From NCBI RefSeq assembly GCF_030052815.1, contig NC_079505.1, positions 16,993,064-17,057,063 on the forward strand: 64,000 nucleotides of DNA, read 5' to 3'. This document shows, piece after piece, positions 48,061 through 60,600 of the stretch (positions are counted from its first letter, which is position 1; each line of letters opens with the position of its first letter). Position numbers and translations under genes: made by a program. The stretch comes from Hevea brasiliensis. Lineage: Eukaryota > Streptophyta > Magnoliopsida > Malpighiales > Euphorbiaceae. The notes under the pieces are model-generated. The model saw only the letters and a list, made by a program, of their open reading frames with translations, did not search any database and was not told where the DNA came from.

Positions 48061-50512
48061 AGTTTGCGCTTAGCCGGTCCCAAGCCTAGATAAAGGATGA
48101 GGATTGCAGTAGGTGACAATCAGCGTAAAAATTTTGTTACACCTTATGATATGGATTCAAATGATATAAATGTTGGGGCGTCCTCTACTTATGACGCGCT
48201 ACATCGAAGCCCGGGTGTAGTGAGAAATATGCAAGGGTGTAGGGCATTCACCGAAAGTGATGCGCCATGCCGGCTCCCGGGTGTGGTGTTAAGTGAGCAA
48301 GGGTTCCCACATTATGGACGGGTGTGGGTAAAGAAGTTAGTCCATAGGACAGATAGTAAAGCAAATAGTGGAACAGAACACAAGATAGACATAGAAAACA
48401 ATAGAAGATATCATAGAAGGAGACCAATTAGGAAGAAACAGGATAGGAGGAGGAGAATCAAGGTTGGTACTTAGAATGTTGGATCACTTACAGGAAAATT
48501 AATGGAGCTTGTGGATACCTTGAAAAGGAGAAGGGTGAATATTACTTGCATTCAGGAGACTAAATGGGTAGGAGAGAAAAGCAAGGAAATGGGTAATTCA
48601 GGGTACAAACTGTGATTTACCGAAAAGGAGAGAAATAAGAACGGAGTGGGCATAATTATAGACATGACATTGAAAGACACTGTAATAGCTGTGAAAAGAG
48701 TAGGAGATAGAATTATACTAGTAAAGCTAGTACTAGAAGGAGAAATAATAAATGTAGTTAGTGCTTATGTCCTACAATAGGACTAGATAGTGAGAGTAAA
48801 CAAAGGTTTTAGGAAGATATGGATGATTTAATGTAAAGCATACTGAATGAAAAGAATGTTTTCATTGGTGGAGATTTGAATGGACATGTAGGAAGTGATA
48901 GGCAAGGTTATGAGAATGTTCATGTAGGTTATAGTTTTGGCAATCGAAATGAGGAGTGAAAAAGCATAATGGATTTTGCTATGGCATACGACCTAATACT
49001 AGCAAATACCTACTTTATAAAAAGAGAGTCACATTTAGTAACTTTCAAAAGTGGGCAACATAGAAGCCAAATCGACTTCCTCTTAACCAGGAAGACAAAT
49101 AGAGCTCTATGTAAGGATTGCAAGGTCATTCCAGGAGAGGCTTTAACAAGTCAATATCGGTTAGTGGTCTTGGATGTCAAGTTTAGGAACATTTCAAGTA
49201 ATGTCAGAAGAAATAGTGTAGCTCGAACAAAGTGGTGGGAGTTCAAAGGAGTAAAGCAAGTGAAATTCAAAAATGAGCTTCTCGAGTCCAAAACATGGAA
49301 GTTGGATATGGAGACCAATGATATGTGAATACAGATGGCATCAAAGATTAGAGAAGTGGCTAGAAAAGTACTTGGAGAGTCTAAAGGACATGGACCACCC
49401 TTAAAAGAGAGATGGTGATGGAATGAGAAAGTACAAAAGGCAGTGAAGAGAAAAAGGGAATGGTATAAGAAATTACCTAAATGTGATAATAATGAGGCAT
49501 ATGAATAGTACAAGATAGCAAAGAAAGAGGCAAAAAGGGCAGTTAATCAAGTAAGAGCACATGTCTTTGAAAAGTTATATGAGAAACTTGAAACTAAAGA
49601 AGGGGAGAAAGATATTTATAGATTAGCAAGGAGGAGAGAAAGGAAATGTCAAGATCTCAATCAAGTTAGGTGCATTAAGGATAAAGAAGGAAAAGTGTTG
49701 GTGAAAGATGAGGACATTAAAGAAAGATGGAGAAATTATTTTAATAATCTCTTTAATAATAGTCAAAATGGTAATAGCGTGAATATAGACTATAGAACAA
49801 TAGAAAAAAATGTGAATTATACTAGAAGGATTAGATCTTTAGAAGTAAAGGAAGCACTTAAGAGAATGAAAGTGGGTAAAGCCTGTGGACTCGATGGAAT
49901 ATCAATTGAAGTGTGGAAGTGTTTGGAAGATATAGGAGTGGTATGGTTAACTAAATTATTTAATAAGATTCTAAACTCAAAGAAAATGCCTGATGAATGG
50001 AGGAGGAGTATTTTAGTACCTATTTTTAAAAATAAGGGAGACATACAAAGTTGCTCAAACTATAGAGGAATTAAACTCATGAGCCATACTATAAAGTTGT
50101 GGGAGAGATTTATGGAGCATCGACTACGTCATGATGCTTCTATCTCTCTCAATCAATTTGGCTTCATGCCCGATCATTCAACTATGGAAGCGATCTTTCT
50201 CATTAGAAGCTTAATGGAGAAATATAGAGATGTGAAGAAAGATCTACACATGATTTTTATTGATTTGGAGAAGGCTTATGATATTGTTCCAAAAGATGTC
50301 TTATGGAATGTGTTAGAACAAAAGAGGGTATCTATTAGGTATATACAAGTGTTGAAAGATATGTATGAAGGAGCAACTACTATTGTGCGCACAGTGGGAG
50401 GGGACACAAGAGATTTTCCGATCTCAATTGGATTATACCAAGGATCAGCTATAAGCCCTTACCTTTTTACATTAGTTTTAGATGAATTGACGAAACATAT
50501 ACAAGAGAGTAT
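48061..50512 (+). pseudogene. RTE-type LINE, endonuclease and reverse transcriptase, truncated by Athila insertion
   Basis: The plus-strand text matches plant RTE LINEs, often mis-annotated as craniofacial development protein 2-like. After a short leader come an apurinic endonuclease-type domain (NVGSLTGKLMELVDTL, CIQETKWVGE, a GGDLNGHVG motif near 48870, and SQIDFLLTR near 49070) and a reverse transcriptase (SCSNYRGIKLMSHTIKLWER, NQFGFMPDHST, IFIDLEKAYD, QGSAISPYLFTLVLDEL). There are several in-frame stops where tryptophan is usual (48472, 48616 area, 48958), a frameshift near 48775 and a stop near 49326. At 50512 it stops abruptly inside the RT domain, where the Athila LTR begins. The 3' half is not in the window. 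It is nonfunctional. Confidence 0.85.
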
Positions 50513-52123
50513 TGATGTGGCCCAACCGCAAGTGCACGGGTCGTACAAGTAATATAGAAAAGTTATTATTCCCACGAGGAGTTGAGTTAATGATTGAATT
50601 TTTGATATAAAAATTCTAACTAATTTGAACTATTTTTGAAATTAAAGTAATAAATTGATAGATATTGAAGTGTGAATTCTATGTGTATCTATTTAACAAT
50701 GTAATGATTAAACTAAAATTGCATCAAATTAAAATATGCAAGTTGAAATATGGAAAAATTTAAAATGGCAAGCAATTAAATTCAATTGGAAATTAACAAT
50801 GATAAAAAGGCGATTCCGGAGTTCGGAAGTTCATATTCAAGCTATTTTGGGATTTTAAATTGGTTATCCAATCTTGTGGAACTTACGGGTTTTAAAGAGA
50901 TTAATTCTTAAATCCTTTGAATACCCTTTCGAGTGAGACAAAGAGTGCTTTAATCAATCTAATCCTACTTTCATGGAGTTAGAGTTAATTAAGACCCATT
51001 AGGTTATTTAATTAATCTGTGAATCCTCTTAATCCTTAGTCTATTTCTAGATCTAAGTTAATTAAGTCCAATTTCTTGATTATCTATCACAAGGCCTTCT
51101 CCTTTCGGTGCCTCAACCATGGATTAAGAACATCACTTAATGGGATCCTACACTAAGCATGTCATTAAGCACACAAGAAATGAATAAAACTCATTAAGAC
51201 CACAAAATATGGATTATCCAATCAAAATCCACAAAATATCTCAAATATTACATCCCTTACTCCAGAATCAAAGTAAAACTACTCACTATCCATAATATTT
51301 ACAAGATATTCTGAGTTTATATGGAAATAAAACTTTAATCTAAGCTAAGAACTAAGAAACCCAATACTAGAAAGGTAGGAAAAATGTAAGAAAAGAAAGA
51401 AATCTCCAAATCTGATTGGAAATGGTGTGGGAGGTGTTTGTGACCCTTCAGCTGCTGCTCTCTTCTTTCCCCTTTCTTCCTTTCTTTTTCTTCCCCCCCT
51501 CTAAAATGGGATAAGGGGCTATTTATAACTTTTTCTGACATGGAGCCCTAAAATGGTGTGTTTGAGGTGAGATTTTCTCAGGAAATCTTTTGCCAGCTCA
51601 TTAATGAAGTTTTTGTGGGACTGCATAAGTGGACTGTATAAGTCATGCAGTCCCTTATGCAGTTTTCGGCTGGTTTCTGGCTCTCTTATGTGAAACTGCA
51701 TGACCAAGCGCATAGGTTATGCACAATTCTGTGAGGCTGCATAAGGGAGGCACGAATCTACATAAGTTATGCGGTAACTTATGCACAATTTGGCAGGTAT
51801 TGGAACAGTGTTTCTTCTCCTTATGCAGATCTGCATAACTTATGCGACAAGTTATGCGCAATTTGGCCAATGCATACTTCAACTTTGAAACTTGTTTTTG
51901 ACATCTTTGGCTGCAGAAATCATTCCTCAAAAGTAAAATTTCTTTTTAGTCATTCAAAAACACTATTTTTCCTACAAAACAAATTAAAAATTACAAATTA
52001 ATCCAAAGTTGACAATTATGAAAAACTAACTAAATAACTAATGAAATTAGCTAAAAGTGACTAATAATCAAATAAAATGGCTATGAAATTAAACCTAAAT
52101 GATTATGCAAAATGTATGCATCA
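50513..52123 (-). repeat. 3' LTR (left copy) of the Athila element
   Basis: 1611 bp with short inverted termini TGATG...CATCA on the plus strand. It is immediately followed by the pyrimidine-rich complement of a polypurine tract (ACCCCCAAACTC at 52127-52138). Its first ~690 bases match 63318-64000 closely. A segment at about 51610-51870 holds several copies of the GCATAAGTTATGC-type motif that also forms the tandem array at 56120-56850. Confidence 0.85.
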
Positions 52124-54284
52124 AATACCCCCAAACTCAAGCTTTTGCTTGTCCTCAAGCAAATTTTAAAATGTGATGCAATTTTTTAGGGGTGCCTTAT
52201 CCAAAGAGCTATGAAAATCACCTATTAAAGTAACTTAACACACCTTTAGCCATACCAACAATCCATATACCCATCCTTTAAAATGCAAAGAATCTAATGC
52301 TTATCCAAGCTTTCACCGCTTAGCCATCAAGTCAATTATCATTCAAAATTCCCAAACCAACCAATCAAAAGAGAGAGTCATGCTCAAAAGGAATTCTAGG
52401 ACAATCAATAGTCAAAGTGTCTCTATATAGAATGATGGAATTAAATGAATGAATGGACAATTTTCCAATCCCATAGGCAAATTCCCTACTCCTATCTCCA
52501 CTAATGTAGCAAATACTATCAAGAGATCAAAGGTCTTTTTAGGGATGTAATGGGGCCATGGGTTTCAAAATGAGGCTAAGAAGAAAAATGGGTAAAAAGG
52601 ATTCAAAGCATGAGAATATTTTCAATCTTGACAACATAAGGTACACTTCTTATTTTATTATATTTTTTTCTCTCTTTTTTTATATATTTATATGGGGGAG
52701 AGAAATACACAATGAGGATTGTCAAGTGCTAGCATATTTTACAAAACACATAAAAAATGGAGGGACACTTTGATACTTTAAACTTGTATCTTGCATTTTC
52801 TTTTGATGACTGTCCCTAAAATTATCACCCCCAAACTCATTTCTTTTAATACTTTGGGTGGATTTCTTTCATTTTGAATGACAATAGTGAAAAGCACATA
52901 TACTAGCACTTTTACAAGATGACAAGCATTTCTTCTCCCTTTTATTATATTTTTTTCTTTTCTTTTTTTTTTCTCTTATTTTTTATATACCTAATGTTAT
53001 AAATAATTATTCTCATGAAAAAGGTTGGGGTGTTTGGTTCATTAGCTAGGTAGCAATAAGGGTTTCAAGAAAAATTAGGAATAAAAAGGCTCAAAGGGGT
53101 TTGCAAGGGTCAATCTTAATTAGGAAAAGGGCCAAAGGTTTAAAATGAGAAGGTTTAAATCAAAGAGTGCCTAATCATCTCTCTTTTCAAGTATAAGCTT
53201 AGCCTTGAAAGGTTTAGAAAATTTGTTCTAGGATTGGTGAGACATCATTTGACTACCTTGTATCCAATAACTCCCTCTAAACACTCAAATCTCTTAAGGA
53301 CTAGTTGGGTAGCTTTTTGGCTAAGAAGATATAGGCAAGGGATAAACACTTCAAAACCTTGCACCTCTTAGGAAACTTTCAATCCACAAACCCAACTAAA
53401 GGTAAGTCAAATCACTCTCATAGGCAACTTTTCAATACTCAAGGGATTTGGAAAAAGATTTTAATGCATGATGCATGATTCCTAAAAATGAGCAATGCAC
53501 TAACTAAATGGAGGAAATCTATTTGTGTGCAATGTGTACAATTTCTAAGTGATTTATAATGTGTGTGTAAATGTGTAATGTGTGTGTAAATGTGTTATGT
53601 ATATGTATGTATGGATGTATATGTAAAATATTTACAATATATGTAAATGGAATGGGATGAGATGTTCCTATACTCAAAATGTGAAAAATGTAGCAAAAAT
53701 CAAAATGTGCACCCCCAAACTCAAAATTGGACATTGTCCTCAATGTCTCAAGCAGTGTATTATCAAAACTCAAAGTAAATAGGAATTACCAAGAATTGTG
53801 AAATTTAAGAGCAAAAAAAATGAGTTACCTGGTATAGAGCAGATGAGAATTCAAGAGATAATGGTGATGCATAAGAAGCTGCATAGGTTATGCATAATAA
53901 AATGCTGTACAGAGCAGGTGCATAAGGAAGGTGCATAAGCTGTGCGGTTCTGCATGAGTGGCATAAAGGACTGCACAGGCTATGCAGAACATTTGCATAA
54001 GGGGATTCACAGCCTGTGCAGTATATTCAAAAGTTGCTGCATGATGATTAGCAAGGAAAAATGTGCAACCACTAGTAGAAGCATGCAAATATATACAATG
54101 TATGGACAAGTATGCACAAAAGGGCAGTAAAGGCAATGAAAGTTAATGAAAAACTAATGGAATAGCCATCCAATAGAACTTCAAGAAAAACAGAATTCAA
54201 AGCAAACGAAAATTATTTCAACATATCTGCAAAGAAAAACAGCTACAAGTTTGAACAAAAGAAAAATAAAAACTAATCTAATTC
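52124..54284 (-). other. Athila 3' untranslated region
   Basis: Noncoding sequence between ORF3 and the 3' LTR. The PPT-like word ACCCCCAAACTC(A) (plus strand) occurs three times: 52127, 52827 and 53711. A TG-rich stretch of low complexity lies at about 53525-53640. Motifs of the GCATAAGCTATGC kind cluster at 53870-54020. No coding region is evident. Confidence 0.6.
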
Positions 54285-55906
54285 TATTGTCTTGCCCTTG
54301 TCCAAAGATGCTGCTAAAGGACTGGTTGGAGCTGGCTGCTGTCGAAGTGATGGTTCTGGAGGAGGTGATGGAGGTGGAGGTGGCATTCCCAGAAAAACCA
54401 TGAGCTGCTTCATCATCTCTTTTAATTCTTTCTGCTTATCTCTAGTTTCCATGACAAAATAAAGAGTTGATCATGACGATCCTTGAGGGTATCAAGACCA
54501 GTTTCAAGCTTCCTATCCACAAAATATATATCATCACTAAGCCTTTTAAGATAGGTGAATAAGGCTTTAGTGTTGAAGGGAGGAGGTGCTGTGGATGCAG
54601 AGGGTTCAGCTGCAGAAGGTGTAGGCTGTGCAGAATCTGCTGGGATGTCCTGTGCAGACTGAGTGGGTGGTGTAGGTTCAGCAGAATGCTGTTGGGCTGG
54701 TGGGACAGATTGTGCCTCTGGTTGTGCAGTGGGTCTTGTGTCTACTGCTGGTTGTGCAGTGTCAGAAGGTGGCAAACTGAATCCAGTTTTGGACAGGTGT
54801 GTAGCATCAAAATATAAAGTGTCTGAAAGTGCTGGTAGAGGATGTTCTTCCGGATTAAAACCAAAATGCTTGGCTATAACAGTTATGAGCCCACCCATGA
54901 CTGTCACCTATGGATTTGGTGGCAATATGTAACACATGCTCACAAAAGAAGTAACCAGGAGAAACTTTAACTTTGTGAAAAGCACACCATAGCATGAACA
55001 ATTCAGATTTTCCAACAGCACCAGAACTAGTCCCTCTGCCCAAGATAGTGCTAGCAATAAGCCTATGGATAAATCTAAGTGCAGGGTCTAGTATTTGAGA
55101 GGTTTTGGATCTGCCAGCAGAAAAACTCTGAGGTTGGTTTGTGATAATCCTCCAAAACTGAGCAGCATTCCAAACACCTTTGTTTGCTACCTCTACCCCT
55201 GTATATGGTACCCTAAATAGTCCATCAATTGCAAACCCAAAAATGCTATGAAATTGATCTAATGATAGCTCTCTATTTTGCCCCAAACATCTAAATTTCA
55301 TAGTTGGCTTGTAATCTATCTCATGCAATTTCAGGGTAGCAGAGAATGAGGAAATAAATTCCAAAATTAGAGCTGGATAAACTATTTCTTGCTTATGTAC
55401 AAATTCCATCCAACCCAAACCATCAAGGTAGGCAACAACATTATCAAATAAACCAACTGATTGGAGAGCATCCGCAGAAATGTACCTTATGGGTTGCACC
55501 CTCCTTTCCTTAAGTCTCTTAAAGGCTGCCTTGTGAGCTGCATCAGGAAGGGGCCAAGGTAGTTTGATACCTGTGATGCTGCTGACATTTGCTTTTTGCT
55601 GGAAGAGGGTGATTTGGCCTGTGGGGTAGAGGTAGAAATGCCAGCCTCATGTCGTGTGGAGGCTGAAGTTTTGGGGTTTTTGGGTGGAGGCTTTGAAAGT
55701 GGAGTGGTGGGTGGGTCTTTGCGTTTTGCAAGAGGTGGTGCAGAAGCCATGGGTCGGGTGGATTTCGACCTGATTTTCCTTTTATAGGTGGCTGTGGGAG
55801 GTGGTGGAGGGGTTTGTTGTGGAGGCGAATCGCGGTTTGGAGGCCGCATTGCCAAGGGCGAGACTTGGAGAGGGGAGGTTTGAGGGGAATGAGGAGGTGA
55901 GTCCAT
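54285..55906 (-). pseudogene. Athila ORF3 (env-position) remnant, frameshifted
   Basis: The reading begins with ATG at 55906, with a Pro/Ser/Lys-rich N-terminal region (PPPPPTATYKRK, SKPPPKNPKTS). It passes into a conserved region typical of the putative plant transposon protein domain found in Athila-type ORFs (ISADALQSVGLFDNVVAYLD, GWMEFV, DQFHSIFGFAIDG, IHRLIASTILGR). It ends in an Ala/Pro/Gln-rich tail. The frame changes near 55575, 54905 and 54450, so no full product is made. No clear signal peptide or membrane anchor is visible, so calling it an envelope is not justified from sequence. It sits in the position where Athila elements carry their third ORF. Confidence 0.7.
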
Positions 55907-56119
55907 GGGGTTGTCGACGATGGAAATGGAAGAGGTGATGGAGAAAGTAAAAGAGACAGAGGGGTGTTAGGGTAAAGGGGGCGAAAAGAGGAGTGGAGAA
56001 GAAGGGGAAGAGTAATGCCGGAATAAATGGACGTGGAGGGACAGGCGTGAACAGAAAAGACGGGAAGTGGAGGTGGGAAAGTGGATGCCGAAAAAAAATT
56101 TTTGATTTGAACAGGACAT

Positions 56120-56850
56120 GTGTAAAACTGCATAAGGGGAGAATGGGTGTGCATAACTTATGCACTCTCTTATGCAGGTTTCGGTGGAAGATAAGAGTGT
56201 GAAAAATTGATTATGCAAGAGTGCATAGCTTATGCGCTGACTTATGCAAGTTTCGGTTAAAAATTGGAAGTGTAGGAATTGTGGTCATGCAAAAGTGCAT
56301 AAGCCGTGCACTCTCCTTATGCAAGTCTCGGTAGGTTTTGGATTTCAGAGAAATTAGTCATGCACTTGTGCATAAGCTATGCACTCTCCTTATGTAAGTC
56401 TCAGCAAGTTTTGAATTTCAGAGAAATTGGTCATGCAGTTGTGCATAAGCTATGCACTCTCCTTATGCAAGTCTCGACAAGTTTTTGAATTTCAGAGAAA
56501 TTGGTCATGCAGTTGTGCATAAGCTATGCACTCCCTTATGCAGATTTCGGTAGAAAGAGAAAATGCAGGATTTGAAGTCATGTAAAAGTACATAAGTTAT
56601 GTACACACTTATGCAAGTTTCGGTAGATATGAAATTTGACAAAAATATGGCTATGCAGAATTGAATAAGCTATGCACATCCTTATGCAGTTTGCAACAGA
56701 GATGAAAAATGGCAAGAATTGTGGTTATGCAGGATTGCATAAGCTATGCACATCCTTACGTAGTTTTTTAGCAAGATGAGAAAATGGCAAAATTTGTGAT
56801 CTAAAAGCTGCATAAGCTATGCAGTTACTTATGCACAATTCAACAAGATT
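56120..56850. repeat. ~73-bp tandem array, about ten units
   Basis: A diverged array with starts of the GTGCATAAGCTATGCAC core at about 56149, 56221, 56295, 56369, 56441, 56515, 56588, 56661, 56735 and 56808, i.e. spacings of 72-74 bases. Each unit has the near-palindromic core, then CTCCTTATGCAAGTCTCGG-type sequence, then an AT-rich part with GAGAAATTGGTCATGCA. The central units (56295-56515) are the most alike. It lies between the integrase end and ORF3 of the Athila element. Confidence 0.85.
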
Positions 56851-57605
56851 GAGATTACAATTGAAAATGAATTGCAAGTTTGAAAAATACACTAGAATGC
56901 AGAAATGTAATTCTATAAAGCATAAATCATGAGAAATTATCACAAAAAATACATCAACATATACAAAATCCATCACAATTGCATCAAACAAGCTTGTAGA
57001 AGTGAGTTTTGCATAAGAGGCATTTGTGAGTTATGCCATTTCAACTCAAATTCTGCAAATCAACATTTAGCACATTAAAAACTCAATAAAATCTGCATAA
57101 AGTTGCATTTATCCACAAATGAGAATGGACTCCCCAAGTTATGCCAAGAAAATGCAGTATGACCACCTTGAATCTCACAACCCAAATAAGCTCAAAACTA
57201 CAAAAATGACCCACTTACCATCATATTAACATGATAAGCACAAATACTTAAAAGTTACACACCTAACCTCACAAAGAAACATAAGCCATGTGCTGCAGAC
57301 CTTTCTTTGCTGAAAATTGCATTTTTCTGCATAAACTAAGAAACAGACCTGCACAAGTTATGCAGTGAAAATGAATCAATCTTGGAAGAATTGAAGGACA
57401 AAATTTCAGATTAAGAGTCATTCCCCAACAATTCACCAACCTTCCTCCATTGAAATACATCTACAAGGGACAAGATTCAACAATGTCAAAAATTGAATTT
57501 GGGGAGATTTAAGATAAAAACAAAAGCAATGTAAATAAAAGGAAATCAACAAAAGCAAAATAAAAGAACTTGGGATGCCTCCCAAGAGGGCTAATTTATA
57601 GTCCT
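56851..57605 (-). other. Athila internal noncoding region between pol and the tandem array
   Basis: No long open frame. The core motif reappears in weaker form near 57010 and 57285-57370. The stretch just left of pol (57560-57605) carries the CTTGGGATGCCTCCCAAG palindrome-like block common after pol in Athila-type elements. Confidence 0.5.
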
Positions 57606-60600
57606 TAGCTGGACTTTTCATGCATTTCACTGAAAAGAGGTGAGGGATTGGAGAGCTTGTAACAGCTTGCTCCTTTTATTGGGTCTCCAGTTATGTAATG
57701 TTTCAATCTATGCCCATTGACCTTAAAATTCCCAGATTTTTCACCCAAATTTCAATTGCTCCATAAGGGAAAACCTTAGAAACTCTATATGGACCAGTCC
57801 ACCTTGATTTAAGTTTTCCAGGGAACAATTTCAATCTTGAGTTGAACAACAAAACTGAATCACCTTCTTTAAATTCCTTTTTCCTAAGATGCTTATCATG
57901 CCAAACTTTAGTTCTTTCTTTGTAAATACGGGCACTTTCATAGGCATCCATCCTCAATTCTTTAAGCTATTTAAGTTGCAATAACCTTTTCTCACCAGCT
58001 TGCTTGAGATCAAAATGCAAGGTCTGAATGGCCCAATATGCTCTATGTTCTAGCTCCACAGGTAAATGATAAGACTTACCATACACCAACCTAAAGGGAG
58101 TAGTTCCTATAGGGGTTTTGTAAGCAGTCCTATATGCCCATAAAGCATCATCTAGTTTGACAGACCAATCTTTCCGAGAATTGCTCACTGTTTTTTCCAA
58201 GATATGTTTGAGTTCTCTGCTAGAAATTTCAACTTGTCCTGAAGTTTGAGGGTGATATGGGGTAGCTATCTTGTGCACTGCACCATACTTCCTCATTAAG
58301 CTCTCAAATTGCTTATTACAAAAATGTGAACCCCCATCACTAATTACAGCCCTTGGAGCTCCAAATCTACTCAAGACAAATTTCTTCAAGAATTTCACTA
58401 CCACTCTAGCATCATTAGTTGGAGTTGCAATAGCTTCCACCCACTTTGACACATAGTCAACTCCAACTAGAATGTATTTATTACCATATGAGGGAGGAAA
58501 TGGCCCCATAAAATCTATTCCCCAGACATCAAATAATTCTACTTCAAGAATATCATTTAGGGGCATTTGATCTCTTTTTGATAAATTTCCACTCCTTTAA
58601 CATTTATCACATTCTAACACAAATTTCCTCACATCCTTAAAAAGATTTGGCCAGAAGAAATCAGCTTGCAAAATTTTACTAGCTGTTTTGGAAATTCCAA
58701 AATGTCCTCCATAATCAGAAGTATGGCAATGATGCATAACACTCTGTGTCTCTTCATCAGGAATACATCTTCTTATTAAACCACCACAACATCTCCTAAA
58801 GAGTAAAGGATCATCCCATCTATAAAATTTTGCCTCATGCAAAAACTTTTTCTTTTGTTGCCATGTCATTCCTAGAGGTAAAACTCCACAAGATAGATAA
58901 TTCATCAAGTCTGCATACCAGGGTAGTTTAGCAACAAGAGAGAAAAGTTGTTCATCCAAGAAAAACTCATCAATGGGGACTTCATCCATTTCTTCATCAT
59001 CAAATTTCAACCTATTAAGATTATCTGCAACTACATTTTCAGCTCCCTTCTTATCTCTAATCTCCAAATCAAACTCTTGTAGCATCAGAATCCACCTAAT
59101 GAGCCTAGGTTTAGCCTCCTTTTTACAGAGTAAATACCTGATGGCTACATGATCTGAAAATATAATCACCTTTGAGTCAATAATGTAAGGTCTGAACTTT
59201 TCCAATGCGAAGACAATTGCTAAGAATTCCTTTTCAGTTGTTGCATAATTTGTTTGAGCCTCATCCAGTGTTCTACTAGCATAATAAATAGCATAAGCCC
59301 TTTTGTCCTTTCTTTGACCAAGGACAGCCCCAATTGCATAGTTGCTAGCATCACACATAATTTCAAAAGGTAGGCTCCAATCGGGAGGTTGCATGATTGG
59401 TGCAGTGATAAGAGCTTGCTTCAACCTGCAAAAGGCATCCAAACACTCTTGGTCAAATACAAATGATATGTCATGACTTAACAAATTAGACAAAGGTTTG
59501 GCTATTTTAGAAAAATCCTTGATAAAGCGTCTGCAGAACCCGGCATGTCCTAGAAAACTTCGAATTCCCTTGACATTGGTAGGAGGAGCCATCTTCTCTA
59601 TCACTTCAACCTTGGCTTTATCAACCTCTATTCCTCTGTTAGACACCAAATATCCAAGCACTATCCCTTCCTGAACCATGAAATGACACTTTTCCCAGTT
59701 TAACACAAGATCAATATCTGCACATCGCTGCAAAACTTTAGAAAGGTTAGCCAAGCATATGTCAAATGAAAATCCATAAACAGAAAAGTCATCCATAAAA
59801 ACCTCCATTATATCTTCAATGAAATCTGGGAAGATTGCCATCATGCACATTTGAAAAGTGGCTGGTGCATTACATAACCCAAATGGCATCCTCCTATAAG
59901 CAAAGGTTCCATATGGACAAGTAAAAGTGGTTTTCTCTTGATCATTTGGATGGACAGGGATTTGAAAAAAACTTGAATACCCATCTAAATAGCAAAAATA
60001 AGAATGCCTAGCTAGTCTTTCTAACATTTGATCAGTGAAGGGAAGTGGAAAATGATCTTTTCTAGTGGCAATATTTAATTTTCTGTAATCTATGCACATT
60101 CGCCAACTAGTCACTGTTCTTGTGGGAATTAATTCATTATTTTCATTTTTGACCACTGTCATTCCACCCTTTTTTGGGACAATATGTACTGGGCTCACCC
60201 AAGTACTGTTTGAGATAGGATATATGATCCCTGCATCAAGCAACTTCAAAATTTCCTTTTTAACAACTTCTTTCATATTTAGGTTCAACCTCCTTTTATG
60301 TTCAATAGATGGTTTACAATTTTCTTCCAAAATAATTCTGTGCATGCAAAAGTGTGGGCTTATTCCCTTAATGTCATCTATGGTATATCCTAAAACTTTC
60401 CTAAATTGCCTCAACACTCTTAACAACTTATCAACCTCTAAAGTACTCAGGTTTGCATTTACAATTACTGGATAAGTGTTATTAGTGCCAAGAAATTCAT
60501 ACCTGAGCTGGGAAGGAAGTTGCTTAAGTTCTACCTTAGGTGCATCTTCTTCCTTGAATGATGGTTGCTTAGATTTGACTTTTTCCTTTTGTGTGAGTTG

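Noticed and set aside
55543..56202. Open frames on both strands overlapping the ORF3 N-terminal region
   Set aside because: They are shadows of the Pro/Ser-rich ORF3 sequence in other frames, with phenylalanine- and proline-rich low-complexity translation.
56120..56850. CRISPR-like array
   Set aside because: The ~73-bp units are repeated over their full length with no unique spacers, in a plant retroelement. It is a tandem repeat.
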